NCBI GenBank assembly: GCA_015060405.1
Contig: SUYN01000018.1
Span: forward strand, 1-50,001
Origin: Bacteroidales bacterium
GTDB taxonomy: Bacteria > Bacteroidota > Bacteroidia > Bacteroidales > UBA932
Length of the DNA stretch: 50,001 nucleotides
Direction: 5' to 3'
Below, in pieces: positions 44,037-50,001 of this stretch (the stretch's first letter is position 1; each line of letters begins with the position of its first letter). The notes below the pieces were generated by a model, which had not been told where the DNA came from, ran no database searches, and worked only from the letters and a program-made list of their open reading frames with translations. The position numbers were made by a program, and so were the translations under genes.

Positions 44037-44870
44037 CTATCTGCTGTACTCCTTCCAGAGCCTCTTTATGTCTGAGGAAATCAGGGCTACGGCAGGAGCA
44101 AGGACGCTTACATGGTTGAAGCCCTGCATCTCATAGAGCACCGAGTCGTGCTTGAAATGCTGGAGAAGTGACTGAAGATGAGCATTTTCCTCATAGCGGG
44201 CAAGCATCTCGAGGCTGCGGTCTCCCGAGATCAGGATCATAGGAGCTCCGCCCCTTGAGGCATGACTCATAGGGGCATATTCATCTATCACCGGTATGCC
44301 GTCCGGAAGTCCCCTTTCCTTACGGATGGTGTAGTGGGTCACCGTCTGGCCGCTTACAGGATAGGCCTTTGCAATCTTGTCCGCATCAGCTCCGTACTTT
44401 GCCATATATTCCTTTGCAAGTGCCACCATAAGGGTCAGATAACCTCCCGCCGAATGGCCTGAAACATAGATCTGCTCTTTTGTGCCGCCATATTTCTCAA
44501 TGTTCGCGAAGGTCCACGCGACTGCCATTGCTGCATCGTCCAGATAGTCCGGACATTTGCATTTAGGGAAGAGGCGGTAGTTGACGCTTACCACGGCAAA
44601 GCCCTGCCTGCGGAATCCCTCAAGGAGTTCCTTGCTGCCGCCTTCCAGACCGCCGCCATGGAACCACACGAGGGTGGCAAAACCTTTGTCTGTGTCAGGG
44701 TAGTATATATCGAGGACACAGCGTTCCTTTCTGTATGCATCTGTTTCATCCTCAGATGTATAGGATATGTTCTGGACATAGTTGTAGCCTTTGTCCTGAG
44801 AATGAGGCTGAGCTGAAGCTCCAAGAGCGGCTATGAAGATAAGGACTGTTGTAAGGAATGTCTGTTTCAT
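44037..44870 (-). CDS. Secreted alpha/beta-hydrolase, acetyl-esterase-like
   Basis: A 277-residue secreted protein with a signal ending near ASAQ (residue 20). It has the oxyanion motif WFHGGGLEGG, the nucleophile elbow GHSAGG, the Asp in MILISGDRSLEM and the His in MQGFNHVSVL, so a complete Ser-Asp-His triad. It is shaped like the small esterases that remove acetyl or feruloyl groups from sugars. The start at 44870 is supported by the signal peptide. It lies 19 nt after aroC with no promoter visible between them, so it is probably the last gene of the aro transcript, an odd metabolic mix. A role in deacetylating glycans is inferred. Confidence 0.82.
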   Translation of the reverse strand: MKQTFLTTVLIFIAALGASAQPHSQDKGYNYVQNISYTSEDETDAYRKERCVLDIYYPDTDKGFATLVWFHGGGLEGGSKELLEGFRRQGFAVVSVNYRLFPKCKCPDYLDDAAMAVAWTFANIEKYGGTKEQIYVSGHSAGGYLTLMVALAKEYMAKYGADADKIAKAYPVSGQTVTHYTIRKERGLPDGIPVIDEYAPMSHASRGGAPMILISGDRSLEMLARYEENAHLQSLLQHFKHDSVLYEMQGFNHVSVLAPAVALISSDIKRLWKEYSR

Positions 44871-44889
44871 GGTTTTTCAAGTTTCATTA

Positions 44890-45909
44890 TTACTGATTCA
44901 ACAGGACAAGGTCGGCTAAAGCTATCGCTGTCATGGCTTCCACGACCACCGGGACACGGAGTGCGAAGCACACGTCGTGGCGGCCCGGGATCTCAAGAGT
45001 ACCCGTCTCACCGGTCACGAAGTTGAACGTCTCCTGAGGCTTCCTTATGCTGGAGGTCGGTTTGAATGCCACACGGAACACGACAGGGGCACCATTGGTT
45101 ATGCCACCGTTCACTCCGCCGGCTCCATTCTTCGTCGGACGTCCGTCCGGACCAATAGGGTCATTATGCTCGGAGCCCTTCATCGCAGATGCCTTGAAAC
45201 CGTCTCCGAACTCCATTCCCCTTACTCCGGGGATGGAAAAGACAGCATGGGCGATCACCGATTCGACACTGTCCCAGAACGGCTCGCCATAGCCCGGATC
45301 CAAGTCCGGAACCGTGCATTCCACTATAGCTCCGAGGCTGTCCCCCGCCTCTGCGGCCTGTTCTATTGCTGCTTTCCATGCTTCCGGCATTTCCGATCCG
45401 TCCGCCGGGATCCCTCCAAGCTCCACAATCCTGGCATCAACGGATGTGAACGGAGTGTCATCAAGCATAGTCGCATCTGCCAGGATCTTCTTGGCCACGA
45501 CTCCGGCAGCCACTACCGGCAAGGTCAGCCTTCCGGAGAAATGTCCTCCGCCACGAGGGTCCTGACAGTCAGCCCATTTCAGCGCTGCGGTAAGGTCCGC
45601 ATGTCCGGGGCGGGGCATGGCTGCAAACAGCTCATAGTCAGACGAACGGACATTGCCGTTACGGAAGGTTATCGTCAGAGGAGCTCCTGTGGTGTGTCCC
45701 TCGAAGACTCCGCTCACGATTGCCGGCTGATCCGCCTCGATGCGCGGTGTCGTACCCTTTGCCCCGCTCTTTCTGCGAAGGATATCATGTCCGAAATCCT
45801 CCTCCGACAATTCCAGCCCTGCCGGAACCCCATCCAGCACCACTCCGATGAGCTCTCCGTGGGATTCTCCGAAGATGCTCACTCTGAATTTTCTTCCTAT
45901 ATCATTCAT
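44890..45909 (-). CDS. aroC: Chorismate synthase
   Basis: A 339-residue enzyme that turns 5-enolpyruvylshikimate-3-phosphate into chorismate using reduced FMN, the last step of the shikimate pathway. Motifs are FRVSIFGESHGELIGVVLDGVPAG at the start, DPRGGGHFSGRLTLP (phosphate and flavin binding), GVRGMEFGDGF, GGVNGGITNGAPVVFRVAFKPTSSI and the C-terminal PGRHDVCFALRVPVVVEAMTAIALAD. The length is slightly short of 350-360 but all core blocks are present. It follows the aroD-aroA fusion with a gap of 85 nt that contains a strong inverted repeat, and precedes the esterase gene by 19 nt. Confidence 0.95.
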   Translation of the reverse strand: MNDIGRKFRVSIFGESHGELIGVVLDGVPAGLELSEEDFGHDILRRKSGAKGTTPRIEADQPAIVSGVFEGHTTGAPLTITFRNGNVRSSDYELFAAMPRPGHADLTAALKWADCQDPRGGGHFSGRLTLPVVAAGVVAKKILADATMLDDTPFTSVDARIVELGGIPADGSEMPEAWKAAIEQAAEAGDSLGAIVECTVPDLDPGYGEPFWDSVESVIAHAVFSIPGVRGMEFGDGFKASAMKGSEHNDPIGPDGRPTKNGAGGVNGGITNGAPVVFRVAFKPTSSIRKPQETFNFVTGETGTLEIPGRHDVCFALRVPVVVEAMTAIALADLVLLNQ

Positions 45910-45944
45910 ACGCTTTGAACTTTATCTAATTATCAATCAGTCGC

Positions 45945-45990
45945 TTACGCTGAATCACCTGCTCCAGATGCCGCAGGTGATTCAGCGTAA
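45945..45990. repeat. Perfect 18-bp inverted repeat between aroDA and aroC
   Basis: The arms TTACGCTGAATCACCTGC (45945-45962) and GCAGGTGATTCAGCGTAA (45973-45990) are perfectly complementary around a 10-nt loop. The structure ends 4 nt before the aroA stop codon. No T-run follows on either strand, so it is not an ordinary terminator. It could be an mRNA-stabilising or processing hairpin, or a repeated palindromic element. Confidence 0.85.
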
Positions 45991-45994
45991 CGGC

Positions 45995-48223
45995 TTATAT
46001 GTCAACACTTTGCGCCGCACACATTTCTGCGAATATGTCGTGGAACTGCGGGAAGGATTTCGCCACACATTCCTCATCGTCTATGATGACAGGGCCGTCG
46101 GCTCCGAGCGCCGCCACCTTCAGGGCCATGACCATGCGGTGGTCATGGTGTGAGGTGTACGAGCCTCCTTTAAGGAGTCCCGGGGCAGAACCTTCGGTGG
46201 AGCCTGACAGGAGGCGGCTGGTGAGACTATGACCCTCGATGAGCATCACGTCGCCTTCTGTCGATGCCTTGACTCCCATCTGATGGAGCATCTCCATTAT
46301 GGCCCCGGCTCTGTCGCTTTCCTTATTGGCAAGACGGCCGACACCTGCCAGACGGCTTGTGCCCTGGCAGAAGGCCGCAAGAACCGCTATGACCGGAAAC
46401 AGGTCCGGGCAGTTCGAGGCATCCACCTCAAAGGCCTTCAACGGAGCACGCTGTACAGTGATGTCCCCGGTGTCTCCGTCAAGCTGGGAGAGGCTTGCCC
46501 CGGCATCCATCAATATATCCATTATGGACAGGTCCGCCTGGAGGGATGTCGTATCAAGTCCCTGAATCACAGTCTTTCCGAAGAGTGCCCCTGCAACCAG
46601 GAAGTTGGCCGCGGCACTCCAGTCTCCTTCAAGACTGATGTCTGTCGCCTTATATTTCTGACCTCCCTTGACCTTGAAGACCATCTCCGTGCAGAGCGAC
46701 CAGTCGCCGTCGGACTCAAGGAAGTCACGTCCTCCGAGCATATCATTGCCGACCTTGATGCCGAACTTCTTCAGCACTTCAAGGGTTATGAACATATACG
46801 GAATGCTCTTGGGCTCGCGGACGATAAGCGAAGTGTTATTCTCCGAGAACGGAAGAGCCATAAGCAGACCGGAAATCAGCTGTGAGCCGTGCCTGCCTGA
46901 TATTTCTGCACGTCCCGCCTTGAGAGGTCCCCTGACTGTCAGCGGGACACGGACCGGGGTGAGAGGCCCCTCGACTTCGCTCGGGGTGACAGAGGGGTGG
47001 CCCGAGGTGACAGAGGCGGCAAAGGCATCCATGATTTCGCGGGCTCCTGTAAGAGGACGCCCGAGGAGGGTCTTCTCCCCCGTGAACCTCACCGGCTTCC
47101 GGCTCAGCTGTGCCATAACCGGGATCATCATCCTTGTCAGAAGTCCGGACTCCCCGACATGAAGTGTCAGGCCATCGTCCTCGGCTACATCTGTTTCTTC
47201 TGAGGATGCCCTGTCGGAACACGATGTGACATTCTGAGAAGCGATCCGCTCCAACGAGCCCAGCTGAGCCGATATTCCTTTTATTATCAATGTATTACCA
47301 TCCCGCCTCACATCAGCACCCAGGCTTTGGGCGACCTGTATTGCGGCCTCATTGTCACCGCATGGGGTGTAGCCGCTTAGGCGAGAGGTACCGTCGGCAA
47401 GAGCAGCCGCTATGATGGCACGCTGGGCGAAACTCTTGGACACAGGCATGACAGACCTCACGCATTTTTCTTCAGAGGTCCCTATGAAACGGAAATCCCC
47501 ATATATCGCTTTATACATTGCAGACGTGCTCCATTGGCCCGGTGCTGCGATCTCCTCGTCATTCAGTGCTGCATAGGTGTACGGAGCACCATATTTCAGA
47601 CAATCCAGACGCGACTGTCTTCCATCCTCGCCCATACAGAAGGCTATGAGCCCGCCTTCTGCCAGAGCTCCGATCCTCTCATTGCCGGAAGCCTTTTCCT
47701 GGCGGCACCACTCATATAATGCCATCACCTTTTCCGCATCAGCGGCAGAATGGGCCGTGGTGACGATCTTCACCATATCCGCACCATGATATACGCATTT
47801 CTCCACCATGGCCTTCAGGGCTTCAAACGAGTCGGTGCCCTCAAAATCGTGGTAGGACCTGATGAAGACGGTTCCGTTTTCGTGAGCGGCCTGGCGCACC
47901 CTCTTGGACATCTGCTTCTGTGCTTCGATCTCCACGTCAACATATCGCGCACCGGCCTCGATTGCACGGATGAGGCGCTTTTCCGCCATCTGCATCGCCT
48001 TTATGTCACGGCTCGGCTGAGCGAGTTCCCGCAGCGACGGCTCAGTGGCAGCGACCTCGCTTATGCGGCATGTCGCCACCAGCGGGATGTCAGACATAAA
48101 GAGTTCCTGAGTCTCCCTCGCGGTCAGTGCACATCTGTCCAGACGGATCTCCGCCATCTCGCACTGCTCCAGGGCCTCATATATCTGTTCAAGATTCCTG
48201 TTCTGTATTGTCGTACAAATCAT
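45995..48223 (-). CDS. Fused 3-dehydroquinate dehydratase (type I) and EPSP synthase
   Basis: A 742-residue bifunctional shikimate enzyme; ATG 48223 is preferred over the longer frame start at 48271 because MICTTIQNRN is the normal type I DHQase start. Residues 1-225 are AroD-like: EIRLDRC, H125 in RSYHDFEGT and Schiff-base K152 in MVKIVTT. Residues 235-742 are AroA-like (EPSP synthase): MPVSKSFAQRAIIAAALADG, HVGESGLLTRMM, GRHGSQLISGLLMALP and SHHDHRMVMALKVAALG. It catalyses steps three and six of the pathway. Inside the EPSPS part, residues 403-424 encode a translated repeat with VTPSEVEGP, an insertion of about 15 residues. Another extra stretch (SQNVTSCSDRASSEETDVAEDD in parts) occurs near 330-355. 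It lies 19 nt after aroB. Confidence 0.92.
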   Translation of the reverse strand: MICTTIQNRNLEQIYEALEQCEMAEIRLDRCALTARETQELFMSDIPLVATCRISEVAATEPSLRELAQPSRDIKAMQMAEKRLIRAIEAGARYVDVEIEAQKQMSKRVRQAAHENGTVFIRSYHDFEGTDSFEALKAMVEKCVYHGADMVKIVTTAHSAADAEKVMALYEWCRQEKASGNERIGALAEGGLIAFCMGEDGRQSRLDCLKYGAPYTYAALNDEEIAAPGQWSTSAMYKAIYGDFRFIGTSEEKCVRSVMPVSKSFAQRAIIAAALADGTSRLSGYTPCGDNEAAIQVAQSLGADVRRDGNTLIIKGISAQLGSLERIASQNVTSCSDRASSEETDVAEDDGLTLHVGESGLLTRMMIPVMAQLSRKPVRFTGEKTLLGRPLTGAREIMDAFAASVTSGHPSVTPSEVEGPLTPVRVPLTVRGPLKAGRAEISGRHGSQLISGLLMALPFSENNTSLIVREPKSIPYMFITLEVLKKFGIKVGNDMLGGRDFLESDGDWSLCTEMVFKVKGGQKYKATDISLEGDWSAAANFLVAGALFGKTVIQGLDTTSLQADLSIMDILMDAGASLSQLDGDTGDITVQRAPLKAFEVDASNCPDLFPVIAVLAAFCQGTSRLAGVGRLANKESDRAGAIMEMLHQMGVKASTEGDVMLIEGHSLTSRLLSGSTEGSAPGLLKGGSYTSHHDHRMVMALKVAALGADGPVIIDDEECVAKSFPQFHDIFAEMCAAQSVDI
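46955..47016 (-). repeat. Repeat element translated inside the EPSPS domain (VTPSEVEGP type)
   Basis: The + strand carries CGGGGTGAGAGG (46955-46966), CGGGGTGACAGAGG (46982-46995) and CGAGGTGACAGAGG (47003-47016), with a small CCCC/GGGG palindrome around 46967-46985. On the coding strand it reads in frame through GHPSVTPSEVEGP. This peptide and its reverse-frame CHPERSRG are familiar to me from dispersed short repeats in many Bacteroidota. It looks like an element that inserted without breaking the reading frame. Confidence 0.7.
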
Positions 48224-48242
48224 ATCATTCCTTTTAACGGTA

Positions 48243-49403
48243 CTACGCCATAAGCCTGCATACCTCCTCAACCGTCAGCGCGACAGTCTCGACTTCACCG
48301 ACCGCCTTCGGCAGCACGAAATGCACCTTGCCGCCCTCGGCCTTCTTGTCCTTGCTCATTATTGCCGCCATCTCCTCAATGGAATATGGGCAGAAACAAG
48401 GGATATTGCAGTCCCACAGGTCTGTGCTTATCCTGTCCTCCAGCTCTGTCGGATCGTTACGGTCGTTCCTATAATACCTGTCAGCAAGCCTTGCCGCCAG
48501 CACCATGCCCATTGCAACGGCTTCCCCATGGGTAACCCCATCCATATTGAAACGTCCTGATCCCTCTCTCTGCACCAGCGTCTCTATCGCGTGGGCAAAC
48601 GTATGCCCGAGGTTGAGCTTCCTGCGTTCGCCGTTCTCGAACTGGTCGCGTGAGACGATTCCCGCCTTGACCCTGGCCGCCGCACCTATGAGTTCGGTCA
48701 GTGTCCTGCTGTGTTTCCTGACGATGTCTCCCCACACTTTCCTCTCATCCTTTCCGTACATCATGACCTCCACATGGTACTCGCCCGACATGTCGAAAAA
48801 CAGGTCTGCGGCCTTACGGTAGTTACCCCCGTCCTCGATGACGAAAGTCTTCAGCATTTCAGCCGCTCCGGAACAGAAATCCCTTTCCGGGAGGCTCTCC
48901 AGCACCTGAGGACATATATAGGTGAAGACCGGCTGACGAATGACGCCAAGGATGTTCTTATATTTCTCGAAATTGACGCCGGTCTTGCCTCCGATCGCGG
49001 CATCCACCTGCGCCAGAAGGGTTGTCGGGACGTAACCGAACCTCACCCCCCTCTTGTATATGCTCGCCGCGAAGCCCACCATATCCGTAGTGATCCCGCC
49101 TCCGACAGCCAGCAGCATCGCATCCCTGTCCGCCCCATTCTCGAGCAGCCACGAACATATCCCCATCACCGTATCAAGAGTCTTATGCTCCTCAGAGGGC
49201 TCCAGGGACATCATTTCAACCTTGTTCCTCCTCAAGCCGTCCATCAGCTGCGACACGGCCGGACACTTCTGCGCGACATTACTGTCAACGACTGCAAATA
49301 TGTGCCTGTACGGCTTCAGACACGCGTCCAGGTCCTTGAGAGTGCCGCCCGTCACGACACGGCTGACCGGTTTGTTACCGGAATATATGTTTATCTGCCC
49401 CAT
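48243..49403 (-). CDS. aroB: 3-dehydroquinate synthase
   Basis: A 386-residue enzyme that closes the ring of DAHP to 3-dehydroquinate, the second shikimate step, with NAD and a divalent metal. The ORF is open to 49466, but MGQINIYSG at 49403 lies just downstream of a promoter and is a normal AroB start. Motifs are EPSEEHKTLDTV, the dinucleotide/active-site GGGITTDMVGFAASIYKRGVRFGYVPTTLLAQVDAAIGGKTGVNF in parts, and the metal-binding LNLGHTFAHAIE. It is the first gene of the leftward operon aroB - aroDA - aroC - esterase. No aroE or aroK is in the window, so shikimate dehydrogenase and kinase must lie elsewhere. Confidence 0.96.
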   Translation of the reverse strand: MGQINIYSGNKPVSRVVTGGTLKDLDACLKPYRHIFAVVDSNVAQKCPAVSQLMDGLRRNKVEMMSLEPSEEHKTLDTVMGICSWLLENGADRDAMLLAVGGGITTDMVGFAASIYKRGVRFGYVPTTLLAQVDAAIGGKTGVNFEKYKNILGVIRQPVFTYICPQVLESLPERDFCSGAAEMLKTFVIEDGGNYRKAADLFFDMSGEYHVEVMMYGKDERKVWGDIVRKHSRTLTELIGAAARVKAGIVSRDQFENGERRKLNLGHTFAHAIETLVQREGSGRFNMDGVTHGEAVAMGMVLAARLADRYYRNDRNDPTELEDRISTDLWDCNIPCFCPYSIEEMAAIMSKDKKAEGGKVHFVLPKAVGEVETVALTVEEVCRLMA

Positions 49404-49432
49404 ACGATATGGTTGAATGTGGTTACATCCTA

Positions 49433-49463
49433 CAAATATAACATATTTCCGGATATACATAAA
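49433..49463 (-). promoter_or_regulatory. Promoter of the aro operon
   Basis: On the minus strand TTTA (49463-49460), 19 nt, then TATATTTG (49440-49433), 29 nt before the aroB ATG. Seven of eight -7 and three of four -33 positions match, close to the Bacteroidota consensus. It supports the start at 49403. Confidence 0.6.
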
Positions 49464-49526
49464 CACCTGAGCCCCATCATATCACACCCGTCTCACCCTG
49501 CGGCAGCCCACAAAGCCACTATTTAT

Positions 49527-49557
49527 TTTGCAATTTCCGAAAAATCCAATACCTTTG
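49527..49557 (+). promoter_or_regulatory. Complete Bacteroidota promoter for tRNA-Leu
   Basis: TTTG (49527-49530), 19 nt, then TACCTTTG (49550-49557), 34 nt before the tRNA. The match to TTTG-N19-21-TAnnTTTG is exact. Confidence 0.78.
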
Positions 49558-49591
49558 TGCTCCTGATGCGGAAATCACTCCCATCACACCA

Positions 49592-49673
49592 GCCCGGATG
49601 GCGGAATCGGTAGACGCGCTGGTCTCAAACACCAGTGGAGCAATCCGTGCCGGTTCGATCCCGGCTCCGGGTA
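49592..49673 (+). tRNA. tRNA-Leu (anticodon CAA)
   Basis: Acceptor arms GCCCGGA (49592-49598) and TCCGGGT (49666-49672) pair with one G-U, then discriminator A at 49673. The anticodon loop CTCAAAC (49624-49630) sits on a CTGGT/ACCAG stem, with anticodon CAA at 49626-49628. A long variable arm of class II type lies before the T arm CCGGTTCGATCCCGG. It reads UUG codons. CCA is not encoded. Confidence 0.97.
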
Positions 49674-49677
49674 CGAT

Positions 49678-49727
49678 ACAATCCTGTAAGCATTGATAAC
49701 CAATCGCTTACAGGATTGTCTTTTTAT
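49678..49727 (+). terminator. Intrinsic terminator of tRNA-Leu
   Basis: ACAATCCTGTAAGC (49678-49691) pairs perfectly with GCTTACAGGATTGT (49706-49719); ATTG/CAAT extends the stem past a one-base bulge. CTTTTTAT follows at 49720-49727. It is among the strongest terminators in the window. Confidence 0.93.
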
Positions 49728-49742
49728 CAAAACCTCAAAAAT

Positions 49743-49777
49743 GGTCACTTTTGCTCACCACAATGCAAAAGGTGACC
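49743..49777. repeat. Second inverted repeat downstream of tRNA-Leu
   Basis: GGTCACTTTTGC (49743-49754) pairs with GCAAAAGGTGACC (49765-49777) with one bulged G, loop of 10 nt. There is no T-run. CCTCAAAA follows at 49776 and 49786, with another at 49733. It could be a protein-binding site or a recombination-related sequence next to a tRNA; no integrase is seen. Confidence 0.6.
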
Positions 49778-49880
49778 TCAAAACACCTCAAAATCGCCTG
49801 TTCCTCTTCTCCGTGGAGGATAGTAATGTTGTGTTTTTCAGTCGGAATGCATAACTTTATACCGACAATTCGGAATTTAT

Positions 49881-50001
49881 ATGAACTCTAATAATTGGAA
49901 ACTTCGGCTGAAATATGGGAGGGAGAAGACTCCTTTTCATCATTACACCGTTTTGATAGATGGTAGCACTACAGCAGATACGACCATTGATTGCCCCATT
50001 G
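49881..50001 (+). CDS. 5' part of an unidentified gene, cut by the window edge
   Basis: An ATG at 49881 opens a frame that stays open for 40 codons to the window edge: MNSNNWKLRLKYGREK, then TPFHHYTVLIDGSTTADTTID. It has no signal peptide, and the basic, aromatic start suits a cytoplasmic or DNA-associated protein, but I do not recognise the family. A -7-like TAACTTTA lies at 49852-49859. Its position just after a tRNA and an inverted repeat would fit the start of an integrated element, but there is no direct evidence. Confidence 0.5.
   Translation, partial: MNSNNWKLRLKYGREKTPFHHYTVLIDGSTTADTTIDCPI

Noticed and set aside
44977..45918. 313-codon open frame on the plus strand
   Set aside because: Antisense to aroC, which is unambiguous.
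48711..49613. 300-codon open frame on the plus strand, running into tRNA-Leu
   Set aside because: Antisense to aroB and overlapping both the tRNA and its promoter.
1..50001. CRISPR array, insertion sequence, prophage, rRNA
   Set aside because: No regularly spaced direct repeats, transposase, phage structural gene or rRNA sequence was found.

Overview
The window looks like a Bacteroidota (Bacteroidales-type) chromosome. The evidence is two SusC/SusD-type outer-membrane glycan-import gene sets, many lipoproteins and secreted glycoside hydrolases, and promoters of the Bacteroidota form TTTG-N19-21-TAnnTTTG. The species cannot be resolved from the sequence alone. No insertion sequence, CRISPR array, rRNA or recognisable transcription regulator was found.

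Layout. (1) 1-5.3 kb: a small secreted protein of unknown function, a 611-bp non-coding region rich in short repeats, a GH35/DUF5597-type beta-galactosidase-like enzyme, a GH18 lipoprotein and a membrane acyltransferase-like protein. (2) 5.3-15.8 kb: a leftward pair (acyl-CoA synthetase, then a ThuA-GH9 fusion) and a rightward two-gene operon (a secreted cellobiose-2-epimerase-like domain fused to a GH30-like hydrolase, then a GH9 enzyme). This suggests processing of beta-1,4-linked glucan or glucomannan. (3) 15.8-32.2 kb: three copies of an unusual module. A lipoprotein with one CxxCH haem-c-like motif and a PD40-type beta-propeller is paired with a DUF6057-like polytopic membrane protein (two copies) or with a soluble lipoprotein resembling only its C-terminal domain (one copy, followed by a Rid-family protein). 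The modules flank a SusC-SusD-binding-protein operon. (4) 32.2-41.0 kb: an unknown helical protein and a second polysaccharide utilisation locus, SusC-SusD-GH30-surface binding protein, laid out like known fungal beta-1,6-glucan loci. (5) 41.2-44.0 kb: a radical-SAM enzyme with a Cys-rich membrane-anchored partner, and a divergent MscS-family channel. (6) 44.0-49.4 kb: a leftward shikimate operon, aroB then a fused aroD-aroA then aroC, followed by a secreted esterase. (7) 49.5-50 kb: tRNA-Leu(CAA) with a complete promoter and strong terminator, a further inverted repeat, and an unidentified ORF that runs off the window.

The best candidate for an undescribed system is the threefold CxxCH-propeller/DUF6057 module. 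Others are the radical-SAM/Cys-rich pair, the epimerase-GH30 and ThuA-GH9 fusions, and a repeat element translated inside the EPSP synthase domain. Functions are inferred from motifs read by eye; no database search was run.
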